This document shows, piece by piece, positions 39,918 through 52,730 of a stretch of 64,000 nt of DNA. Both the position numbers and the translations under genes were made by a program. Source of the stretch: Okapia johnstoni (lineage: Eukaryota > Chordata > Mammalia > Artiodactyla > Giraffidae). The first letter of the stretch is position 1; every line of letters starts with the position of its first letter. The notes under the pieces were generated by a model that ran no database searches, was not told where the DNA came from, and saw nothing but the letters and a program-made list of their open reading frames with translations. The stretch is from positions 117,872,213 to 117,936,212 of the forward strand of contig CM044310.1 of NCBI GenBank assembly GCA_024291935.2, given 5' to 3'.

Positions 39918-42900
39918 CTGAATAAAAGGGAGAAAAAGGAGTCAGAGAAGGAGTAAGCAGGCATGATCCCCAAAGGAAAGTTGAGCGGATGGGACGTTTA
40001 TTCATTCATCTTCTTATTCCTCACATGCTTCCTGTGAACTCAAATATTCACTCATTCATTTACAATTTTGTCAAGATTGACTGGGCCGTATTGCAGGCTT
40101 ATGAATCCCATTTAACCATCACAGAAACCCAGTAGGAGTGATATTCTTATTATTCCCATTTTACAGGTAGGAAAATTGAGGTGGGGGAGAGGTGAAGTAA
40201 CTTGCCCAAGGTCACTCGTAGAGTGGATGGCAGAGCCAGGATTCAAACCCAGGCCTGCTGTTTTCTTGACAGTGTACCCTGTACCAAGTTCTGGGTGAGA
40301 GGCCAAATGAGCAGTGTGAGGAAACAGACAGAGACCCTGACCTCAGGCAGCTTACAGTCGGCTAGGAGGACTGGATTAGAGGCAAGTAAACATAGCTTCT
40401 AACTTCGGTGTGACTTATGAACTAGCCTGTGCAAAAACCAGAAGAGATGGCAATTCTGGATCTTGGACCTGGGTTCCATAAAACAGAAATGAAAATGAAG
40501 CAGCACCCAAGTCTCCCAGAAGAGAGGGTACCCAGACACTGGTATGCCATTCTCTTTTCTCTAAGTCTGTCCACACACACCTACACCATCATGCTATAGA
40601 CGAGTGTGTCGAAAGCAATATTAGCCTTCAAATAGTAGCTCATAAAGAAAAGAAAAAATTCCAGGTTAGGAAAAAACGGTTTCACAACCTCAGAAAAAAA
40701 AATAGCATATCTAGACAGAACTGCCCATATTAGGCACAAGCAAGATGAAGTGACAAAACAGCTAGGTGTGTTGACCCTTTTGTAGCCAAAGAGGGAGAAA
40801 TAAGAACATGTGCCTGTTAATAGCCTTACCATATATTAAAAGGGGATTAAACTGATCCTCATAAGACCACATGGGCTTCCCAGGTCATGCTAGTAGTAAA
40901 GAATCCACCTGCCAGTGCAAGAGATGCAGAGTCCATCCCTGGCCAGGAAGATCCCCTGGAGTAGGAAATGGCAACCCACTCCAGTATTCTTGCCTGGGAA
41001 ATCCCATGGGCAGAAGAACCTGGTGGGCTGCAGTCCATGGGGTTGCAAAGAATCAGACACGATTAGGCAACTGAGCATGCATAAGACAAGATGCAGCTCA
41101 GATGAATAAACAGGAGAAAGTACTATGTTCATTCTTTCATTCAACACCTCTTTGCTGAGTGCTGGTTATAAGCTAGGTGCCATTAAGTGCTGTTCTTTCA
41201 AATGAGGACATATAAGGAAGTGAAACAGCCCCAAATACCTGCCTGCATGCCCAGTTCCTTATTAGAGAGGGGAATAGTAACATTAGGTAAGAGTTGTAAG
41301 CAATTTCCCATGACCTAGGCATATTTCTAAGCACTTCTTGTAGCAACTCAATGAAACAGGTACCAGCATAGCGACGGTCTCATTTTCAGAAGAGAAAATA
41401 AAGAAGCAGAGAGGTTAACTAACTTGTCCAAGGTCACACAGGTTGGAAGTGGTTGAATCCAGGACTTGGACACAGGAGGATGAACTCCAGGGACTATGCA
41501 GCTCATAGCTTTACTATTCTGCCTACAGTATCAAAGTTACAGAAAGGTTGAGAGAGCCAACTTATCAGAAAAAAACCCTGATGCTGTGAAAGATTGAAGG
41601 TAAAAGGAGAAGTGGGGGGAGAGGATGAGACAGTTAGATAACACCACTGACTCAATGGACATGAATTTGAGCAAAGTCCAGGAGATAGTGGAGGACAGTC
41701 CATGGTGTGCTGCGGTTCATGAGGTTGCAAAGAGTCTGACACGACTTAGCAGCTGAACAACAACAAGAACACCACAATGGGGAAAACAAAGCTCTATCAG
41801 GGTTCCTGTCAGGATAGTGAATTCACATATACCACTGGCTCTGATCACCAAGATCCAACAATCAAAAACTATAGATGGAACTTTATAAATCAATTGTCAG
41901 CTGATTGATTAATCAGTTGATCACTCTGAAGTTCCTGGGGGGAAGTAAAAGCTAATTTGAACACATGGGGCCGGGGAGGTGACATGCCATAGCCCAGTGC
42001 TAGGGAAGCCGGCTTGTTGATGAGAGGAAGAACAGGTTCCCTCAGATGTGCTTGGATTTTGCTCCCTTCTCTCCTCTCCCCTCGCCTTGGGACAACCATT
42101 GCCTGCAGAATTCAGAGAGTGTGGGCAAAACAGTTACGTGCGTGTGTCCAGACGTAAGTGCTGGATAAGCACCGGAGGCTCCCTGGGATGAAGAGAAGGA
42201 GAGACGCCGTGGAGCCTCACTGGCCTTTGGGATTCTTGTCCTCACTTTCTTCTTTCCAAACTCCAGAGTCTGGTGGATCAAAATCCACAGAGATTTTGGA
42301 TCAAAATCCAAAGCTCCTTCTCCTTGAGGTTGGAAGGCAAAGGGGTGACTTACACTGCTTTTTCAGGGCGGCGGACAAGAAGTGGGACTGATGGACAGTG
42401 GTTTTGGTGCCCGGGGCACTCCACTCTGCGACTGGTCCCCATCACTCCTTTGAGCCAACACAGGCCAGCATCTGCCCTTCACATTCACCCAATCGACAGT
42501 CCAGACCAAAAAGCTAACACCCCTGGGGAATATGCCCCTCCCAGGTCAGAGGATTGAGCACCTGCAAAGTGTAAATGTCCTGGAAGAAAAACCAACCAAA
42601 GGAGGCTGGGAACATCATGTACCTTCAAAGAACAAGTATTAGAACGCTTTGATCAAGAGTTTTAAACTAAACATGATAAATGCACTAAGAGGATAAGTGC
42701 TGGTGTTACATCGTGAAAGTGAGAATAAGAAATTATGCTACTCTCCCAATTCCTTCCATCCTCTCCTTCGCCAGCAGTGTCCACGAGCCTGTTCTCTCTG
42801 TGTATTATCACATGTAAACTAGATAGCAAATGAGAAGTTGTTGTATAACACGGGGAGCTCAACCTGGTGCTCTGAGACAACCTAGAGGGGTGGGAGGGAG

Positions 42901-45900
42901 GTTCAAGAGGGAGGAGACCTATGTATACTTGTGGCTGATTTACGTTGTTACACGGCAGAAACCAACACAACATTGTAAAGCAATTATCCTCCAAATGAAA
43001 AAAAAAGCAACAAGAGAAGAAATTATGTACATCACTCAGTAACGATGTAATATCTCTGACTGGTGACATATTGTAACTAGACAGCATGGTGATCGTTTTG
43101 AAACAGAAATATCGAATCACTTGTACTTCAAAAAGGAAGAAACAAGCAAACCCACAGAAAAAGAGATCCGATTTGTGGTTACCAGAGGCAGAAGGTAGGG
43201 ATGGGGAAACTGAATGAGGTGGTCAAAAGGTACAAACTCCCAGTTATAAGAAAAATAAGTACTAGAGAGGTAATGTAGAACATAATCATTCGAATTAACT
43301 CTGCTGTATGTTACATATGAAAGTTATTCAGAGTAAATCCTAACTGTTCTCATCGCAAGAAAAATAATTTTTTCTACTTCTTTAACTTTTTGTCTATATG
43401 AGATGATGGATGTTCACTAAACTTATTGGGCTAGTCATTTCATGATGTATGTAAATCAAATCATTATTCTGTACACCTTAAAATTATACAATGCTATATG
43501 TCCAATATATCTCAGTAAGACTGGGAGGAAAAAAAGAAAATTATACACATCAGTAGTTATGTACATAAAATGTAGAACAAGAAGTTATGCAATCATGTAA
43601 ATTAAATTAAAAGGAAATGTGTGTGCAGTTCTGTAAAACGTGGAAATATGATGTCTGAGATACAAAAATAGGAAGAATCCAGTGGTGGGATGAAGAATAG
43701 AATGAATACAATTGAAGTACATCAGGGAGCTAGAAGAACCTTTGAAGTCTCCCGTAGAAGGAAGCAGGAGAGGATGAACACATGAAAATAAAAGTTATGG
43801 ATGATGAAGGAAATAGAAAATCTCAACATTCAGATTATAATAGTCCCCAGATGACATGCTCTCTTTGGGGGCCACACCACCTGCATGTGGGGTCTTAGTT
43901 CCCCAACCAGAGAGCAAACCTGGGCCTCTACACTGGGAGCATGGGGTCTTAACCACTGAGCCACCAGGGAAGTTCCAGTAGTCCCCAAAGGAGATAAAAA
44001 TGAAACCAGAAGAGGAAGAGAGATTCAGACAAAAATAGTGGAGATAAAATTGTCAGAATTACAGAAAAAATGAACCACGTCAGCACAAAGTACCTCGCAA
44101 ACACAAGAAAAAAGACAAGGAAAAGCCCACAACCAAATAAAGTACAGTTCATCTTCAGACTGTCAAAACCAAGGAGAAACGTGTAAATGTTTCCAGGGAG
44201 AGTGAGTGGATTACCCACCAATGTGTGAGACTTGAGACCGCTAACAGGGATACCGGGTGCAAGAAACAGTGAACCAAGTGTTCAGAGCATCAAAAGGAAA
44301 TCACCTTGATCCTGGAATTGAGAGCCTACCAAGTGAAATTCAATTGTGGGGGCATAAAAACATTTCAGATACAAGTCTCAATACAGGACATCCCAAATTA
44401 AAAACACGTTAGGAGAAAGAACTCAAATACAAAGAATAAAAATAAGAAAACTAAGAAACCACACGCAATGAATATAAGATACCAAGGTGATCAGATTACC
44501 TCAGTAAAATGTGTAGCTGTGTTGTTTTTTTTTTAAATGACCAGAGAATAGAAAAATGTTGAGTGTGTTCATAATTACGCAGAATGAAAACTGGAGACCT
44601 AGAGAAAGAACCAGCATGGCCATAGAAGGTAGATGGAAGGAACACCAAAATATATAAAAGCACTCGAGTTCTTTTTGTGAGGGGTAAGACAGAGATGTTA
44701 CATTTTTTTTAATAAGAGAGGAGAAAATGAAATGTTGAAGAAAAAATGGAACCAAGCAAAAGGAGAAGGCAAAATAGCACAAAGAAATCCACGTATATCA
44801 AGAACCACAGTAAATACAAATAGCGTGAACTTGACACAGGATGTCAAATTGGATTTTCAAATACCTGGTTATAGGGCTTCCCTGGTGGCTCAGTGGTAAA
44901 GAATCTGCCTGCCAATGTAGGAGACACTGGTTCGATCCCTGAGTCCAGGAAGATCCCACATGCCTCGTGGCAAATAAACCCATGCACCACAATTACTGAG
45001 CCTGTGCTCCAGAGGCTGAGATCCGCAACAAAAGAACCCATTGCAACGAGAAGCCTACAACTAGAGAGTAGCCATTGCTGGCCACAGCTAGAGAAAGGCT
45101 TGTGCAGAGCGAAGACCCGGCACAGCCAAAAATAATAAATAAAATCAAGAAAAAACAAACCTAGTCACATACTATTCAAAAGAATCATTGCTAAAGCATA
45201 AAAAAAAATGTTAGAGGCACATGGGGAGAGGAAAGGATGGAAAAATACCTGATATCTAACCAACCAATGACAAAGCAGTGTGTCTATCTTAAGATCTAAC
45301 CAAAGAGATTTGAAACAAAATGTATCACTAGGGACAGAGATAATCACAAGGTGTGGTTAAATGTGAGAAGCTATGATACTTCTAAACTATACACTTTTAA
45401 TTTAAAAGTACATCATCTGTAAGCAATATATTTGATAGAACTCCAGGGGAAAATTGACAAGTAAACTATCATAAGAGTTCAGATAATGATAGTTCAGGAA
45501 GACCTATTAGTAAAGATTTGGATTTGAACAATACAATGAACACATACTGGCTTATGGACCTTAGTTGGAATTTATGAAACAGAAAATATATATTTTTCTT
45601 AAGCATATAGGAACTATTTACAGAAATTCTTCACATAACCAGGTCACAGATAAAGTCTCAACAAAGTTAAAAAGTAGATATCATCAAAACAATGTACTCT
45701 GACAAAACTCAATTTAGTTAGAATTTAAGGATGGAAAGATGTTTTAAAATTCCCATACATTGGGATTTTTTTTGTATTAAAAATTTTTTTAATTTATTTA
45801 TTTGGCTGCACTGGGTCTTAGCTGCAGCATGTGGGATCTAGTTCCCTGACCAAGGATCGAACCTGGGCCCCCTTCATTGAGAACTCAGAGTCTTAGCCAT

Positions 45901-48900
45901 TGGACCACCAGGGAAGTCTCCTACATTTGAATTTTTTTAAATCCTCAATAATTTAAAATTCCAAAAAAAATCACAGTAGGGTTTTAGCAATGTTTATACC
46001 TGAATGGTATTAAAATAACATTTCAAAGTGTGTGAGGTGAAATTAAAGTGGTATTTTGAGAGAAATTTATCCATAAACACTTTTATAATGAAAGCAGGGT
46101 GCTATATATTAATAAGCTAAGTTGTTGTTGCTTAGTTGCTAAGTCATGTCTGACAAACTCTTTTGCCAGAGTACTACGGAGTGTAGCCATACCAGGCTCC
46201 TCTGTCACATGGGATTTTTCAGGCAAGAATACTGGAGTGGGTTGCCATTTCCTTCTCCAGGGGATCTTCCCGACCCAGGGATCAAACCCGGGTTTCCCGC
46301 ATCGCAGGCGGATTCTTTACCACTTGAGTCACCAGGGAAGCCCCAAAAGAGGAATTAATCCTAATTAAACAGTATGCAATTAAGATAATACTATTCATAA
46401 CCTTGTGTCAACAAATTATAAAACTTAGATGAAATGAACAAACTGTTATCTCACTAACGGACACACAAAATGACTGAGTCAGAAAAACCACATGTGAAGA
46501 CCAGGGCAGACCCAGGCGGGTTATACAAGTGATACTAATCATTCAAGAAACAGATCATTTCCATTTTATGCACTCTCTTTCAGATAATATTAATAGAAAA
46601 AATGGGAAGATGCTACAATTCCTCAGTATTATCTTGATATCCAAACAAGAAAACAGCAAGAGAAAGGAAGACAGAGGTCCATTTTACTCTCGAACGCAGA
46701 CGCAAAAGTGCTCAACAAAGTATTAGCAAACTGAAGCTACTAGAGTTTTAGAAAAAGGAAGAAAGACACTCACTGTGTACAATTTCATCTTTTCTCAGGA
46801 ATGCTAGTTTCAAAATAGAAAATGTTGAACTGTTTCGCTCACCACTGGTAACAGATTATGGGGGAGAATCATACCAGTAGATGTATCTGAAAAGTTCAAC
46901 TGAGATGTATGGTATAAACTTAAAGTTATTCAGTGATAGAAAAGAACTTTCTTACCCTGAGGAAGACTATCTATACAAGCCATGACAGTTAAAATCAAGA
47001 ATATTACAAATTTTTCAGATGGTATCTTTATCTCTGAAAAAGGATGGTTCAGCAGGGTTACAAGTAAGATATAAGAATTTTCCAGCTACTCAAGCAACAA
47101 GATTCTAAATGACACTCAAGATAAATTTGAGATTTTTTTAAATTACAAAATAAACCCTCTCACTTAAAAAAATATTTTCTCATTCTGCATACAGCAATGA
47201 GCAATCAGAAAATGCATGTACAGTAGTAAAAATAACTAGTATTTAGGAAGAAAAAAAATAGCAAAAGATGACCAAGACCTGTGTGAAGGAATTCTCCATC
47301 TTTCTTGAAAACATTTTTTAAAAAGACTTAAATGAAGAGACATAATCTGTTCTCTCGAATTAGAAGACTTGAATTCACAAACAAATACACTCTTCATTGA
47401 TCTATAGGTTCAATGCAATTCCAATCAAAACTCCAACAGGAGTATTTTGGGGAACTTGACATACTGATTTTAACATTTAAATAGAACAGCAGAGGTCCAA
47501 GAATAGTCAAGACAACTTTGAAAGAAGATTCAGGAAAAGGACTTGCTCTATCAGATACCAGGACTTATTTTTGAGCCGTTAGATTCTGTTGAATGTAGAC
47601 ACAGTCCTGACTCAAGGACGATAAAACCAATCATTGGAATAGAAGAGGTCACAGAAAGAGGACCACCCACATGTGGAATTTTGATGAACGGCAGATCAGG
47701 AGGGGAGGAAGTGAAGGACTATTTTACAGAAAAAGAAGGAACATATATAGGTCAACATCGTACACCACACAGAAAAATCAACTTCCCATAGATAAAGTCT
47801 TTAAATGTTAAAAGGAAAACAGAAAACTTTTAGTAGAAACTATCCTTGAATATCTTTATGCATCTTAAGATGGGGAAGAATTTCTTAAACCCCAAAGTTC
47901 TTATGACAGTTAAGAACTTATCATCATCAAACATCACCTTTAAAAAGGTAAAGTACGAGCTACGCACTGGGAGAAGATATTTACAATGTACATAATCTTT
48001 TCAAAAGCATAAAAATGTATAAAGCTCTCAAACGAATTTAATAAGAAAAGGTCAAACATTTAGTAGGAAAATGGGCTGTCAATGGGACCAGGCATTTTAT
48101 AGAAAAGATGTTCATATGCCACTGAAGCTGTAGAGAGATTTTCATCTTCATTGGTAACCAAGGAAATGCAAATCAACATCATAGGGAGAATGTGAGATGA
48201 CCGGAAAAAAAAAATTGAGAAAACCAAGTGCTAAAGAGATTGTAGATTAACAGAATCTGATAGGCACAGATGAGAGTATGAGTGAACACAGTTGCTTTGG
48301 AAAATATTTGTCATGATCTTGTAAATAGGAGCTTTACAGACCCTATGACCTAGTAATTAAATTCCTGCTGCTGCTGCTGCTGCTAAGTCGCTTCAGTCGT
48401 GTCCAACTCTGTGCGACCCCATAGACGGCAGCCCACCAGCCTCCCCCGTCCCTGGGATTCTCCAGGCAAGAACACTGGAGTGGGTTGCCATTTCCTTCTC
48501 CAATGCATGAAAGTGAAAAGTGAAAGTGAAGTCGCTCAGTCGTGTCCAACTCTTTGCGACCACATGAACTGCAGCCTACCAGGCTCCTCCGTCCATGGGA
48601 TTTTCCAGGCAAGAGTACTAGAGTGGGGTGCCATTGCCTTCTCCAATTAAATTCCTAAGTAATGCTAAAGGAAAACTATCGCATGTGAATACAATGAGGC
48701 ACGAATAAGGAATGTTCGTAATTGCAACACCAGGAAACAACTCCAGTGTCCATCAATAGGAGCTTAGATAATAGACATAATCATAAAACTCATCATTGTA
48801 CAATGGGGAACTGCAACTTTGTGCAAAAACATGAATGAATCCTTGCTACATAAGACTGCATCTACAAGGCAAGTCCAAGAAGAGTACCTGACATGTGACA

Positions 48901-51900
48901 CCTTTTGCAGGTTCAGAAGCAATTAAACTAAAGAGTGTATATTTAGGGTAAACATATATGTGGTAACATCAGTAACAAAAGATTCAGAGCAGTGGTTGCT
49001 GGGGTCAGCTCAGAGTAGACGGGTAGATGAAAGTTATCATCAGTGTTTTAAGTCTCAGGTTGGATGGTAGGTTTACACGTGTTTATCATATTATGTATAA
49101 CGATGAGTAAGTAAAAGTGAATACTGCTTGTTCCACTGATACTAGTTCGGTGATGAACAAAGCATTTTGGATAATTCCATTTAGGGCAACATAAGCCCAA
49201 TTTTGAAAAAGGGAGCAGGGATCTTGCTGGACAGGGACAGAGTGAGAAAAAATTACAGCCCTCGTTCTCGAGGACTTTACAAATACGATGAGAAGGTGGA
49301 GACAGGTCAACGCAGTGATGTTGTGTGATGTAACCCTGTGTCAAGGGTGGATACAGGACTCGGTGGATGGAGAGAAGGAAGGGATGGACACTGACAGGAA
49401 TGGAAAAGACAAAGTTTCCCAGAGTAAGAGATGTTGACCTTGCAGCTGGAAGGAGGAAGCGAGGTGGATGGTTGAACTGGGAAAGGGAGGGCAGCTCAGG
49501 TAGTGAAGGGACAGTTGCTCAGTCATGTCCGACTCTTTGCAACCCCATGGAGTGTAGAGTCCATGGGATTCTCCAGGCCAGAATACTGGAGTGGGTAGCC
49601 GTTCTCTTCTCCAGGAGATCTTCCCAACCCAGGGATCAAACCCAGGTCTCCCACATTGCAGGTGGATTCTTCACCATCTGAGCAACTAGGGAAGCTTAGT
49701 TCAGGTAGAAGAAACTGTATATTCAAAGGGAATAGATCTCTCTGGACACAGGGATAAGGCCAGTGTAGCTGCACCCTAGGGCAGGACCTAGTGGCTGGAG
49801 CGGTCGTCAGGGGAGACCCCAGGAAGGATATCATATATCAGACCAATGATTATGACTTGATTCTCTAAGCAGTGGGAGCAAGCAACAGCTTTGAGACTCC
49901 AGAATGGCTACAAAGTACTGGTTTGGGGGGAGATAGTTCTGGCAGTGGTCAGCAGAGGACCACTGGGCCTGAGAGATGAAGGGGAAGAACAGAAGGGAAG
50001 CCAGCTCCCAGGTGTCTGCCTGGATGAACAGGCAGGAGCAGGAAATACTGACGGACTTAGCCTGAATCTGCCAAATGGACATGCCTGGGGCCCCCATGGC
50101 TGGAGAAGACGCCCGCGTGACTCACCCAGGCGACGGTACCCATGACCGGGTCTTCATCATCCACACCCTCTGGTCTCATGGCTGCCTTCTTTCTGCGGGC
50201 TTTCAGTCTAAGAGAAGAAACCGGTGCACTGCAGCCAGGGCGGCTCAGACAAAGGTGGGCAGACTGCCCCCCACCACCCCCAATACGACGGCTCGGCCAT
50301 CCAGACCCTGAAACACCAGACCCAGAGGCCTTCCTGACGTGGAAATAAGTGCTTCATCTTCTTGGATGACCAGGACTTTGACCAAGACTGAATTTCCATC
50401 ACTAGAGACTCGACTTACAAACTTGTACATGAATGTCATTATTATTGACACATTGTGGCCAAAACGTGGAAACAACCCAAATGTCCATCAGTGGACGAAT
50501 GGATGAGTAGAATGTGCTCCACTCATCCAAGGGAACATTGTTTGGAAATAAAAAAGAATGAAGGAGATGTCCCTGGTGGTGCAGAGGATGAGACTCCACC
50601 TGCTAATGCAAATGACACAGGTTCGATCCCTGGTCTGGGAAGATTCCACGTGGCTCTGAGCAACTAAGCCTGTGGGCCACAGCTACAGAGCCTGCGCTCT
50701 AAGCCCTCGAGGTGCAACTCTGGAAGCCCGCGCACCTTAGAGCCTGCGCTTTGTGATGGCAATGAGAAGCCTGTGTACCACAGCCAAGACCCAGCAAGGC
50801 CAAAAATTAATTACTTAATTTAAAAATAAGAAAAAAAGGAGTGAAGGACTGCCATGCATGAACCTTGAAAACATCACGCTAAGCGAGAGAAGTCGGTCAC
50901 ATAGGACCACAAATTTTATGACCGCACTTATTGGAAATGTCCAAACCAGACAACTCTAGAGAGACAGGAAACAACCTAGGGCAGAGGGTGGAACGGAGGG
51001 AACGGCCAGGGGTGTGGATTTCCTTCTGGTTTCTCTTTCATTTGGGGCTAATGCAAAAATTCTGTCAAAATCACTGTCAAAGACACGCAGCTCTGAATAG
51101 ACTAAAAGCCAATGAACTGTACACTTTAATTCATGGGAATTACATCTTGCTAAGGCTGTTACCCAACTCTGAATCTAATCTACGCTTCTCCACATTTCCG
51201 GGATTAAGGGACCTCTTTCCAAACTCCCTACCACACACCTCCCTATACCTCCCCAAAACACAGACTTACATGCAAAAGAAAAGGAGGCAAACGCACAGTG
51301 ACAGCAGGGCCATGGCACCAGCGCCTCCAAGAGCCCCAGGAAGCAAGGATGCAGGTCTCCCTGCAGGGAAGATGGCCAGGAGATGATCACGCTCCCAAGA
51401 CTCAGTCTCTTGCCCTCCCGCCGCCTTGCAGAACTTTCTGGAGAGCCTCTTCAGGCCTGAGAGGGAGCCCCCTGTCCTAGCAAACACCTTCTGCCCTGAC
51501 CACAGCCCCCCTCCCTCAGCCCCCAAGCATCATCTTCTAGGATCATAACTTCTGCCCCTCTATGCCTCTGCCCCCAACAGACCCCTGACCTGGCAGCAGC
51601 AGGACAGACCCGCTCCGGGCCCCGTGGACATTCAGGGCCTCGCAGCTGAGTCTGAGGCCGGAGCTGAGCCCCTCGCGGAGGCTCAGGGAGCCGTTGGCCC
51701 AGGGCCCGGTGGAGCTGGAGGTGACCTCGAAGGAGGCGTTGCTGAAGTTGCCCTCCAGAAGCCCCTCCCCGAGCCGCCAGCTCAGGGAGGGGGCCGGCCG
51801 GGCTCGGGAGGAGCAGCTGCAGCGCAGACCCTCGTGCTCCTGGGAACAGGAGGGGCCCAGCAGCTGCGGGGGTGCTGTGGGGAGAGATGGGAGGGATCAG

Positions 51901-52671
51901 GGGTGCCTCTTCCCTCCCTGGAACCCCGGCATCCTGTCCCCAGGGGCCCCCACACTCACAAACCACGGAGAGGCTCAGGGAGGTATTTTGGGAGCCCAGC
52001 TGGTTCTGAGCTTGGCAGGTGAACTCTGTTTCTGCAGTTCCTAAATGCGGCAGCTCCAGGACCCCGGTGCTGGAGTTGGGGGCGGCCTCCAGGGCGGAAG
52101 ACCCTTGAAACCAGCTCAGCTGTGCAGGGGGGTTGCTGTCAGCAACACAGACAAGCTGCAGCGCCTGGCCTTCTGAGATGAGAATAGATGAGGTGTTCTG
52201 CAGAATCTTGAGGGCTTTGGGGGAAAGCGCAGCGGGAGAGCTAGGGGAGGCTGAGGTCTTCTCCTCCCTCCTTCCCAGGATCTATTAATATCTGTGCATA
52301 TGTGTGTGTGTGGTCTAGTGCATGGGAGGTGGGGCGGGGTGGTGAGTTTCTCCTTGCTCTTCCCATATCTGATCACATTCAAGCCCACCCCACCCCTTGG
52401 AGGCGGTCCTGGAACAGGACCCAGCCCTGGAGAGGACAGGTCCTGTCCTACCTGTGGCGTTTCTGAAGGAGAGGCTGATGCGGAGGTTCCTCGGAGCATC
52501 TGGGGCAGAGAGACATGGGCTGGCTGCAGAGGGAGGAGTGGGATGGAAACTGACCAGCACCCCAGGAAAGAAACCAGGAAGGGGGGCTGTCTGTCCTTCA
52601 CAGCCACACCCCACCTCAGCTCCCAGGGCTCGGACCCATAGACGAGTAGGCTGGCCTTCTCTCTCTCTATC

Positions 52672-52730
<59 letters not shown>

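Noticed and set aside
49341..49526. Minus-strand LSLHYLSC as a possible ITIM exon after 50126
   Set aside because: No splice acceptor in the right phase and no further tail similarity; the true ITIM exon at 39726-39917 fits perfectly.
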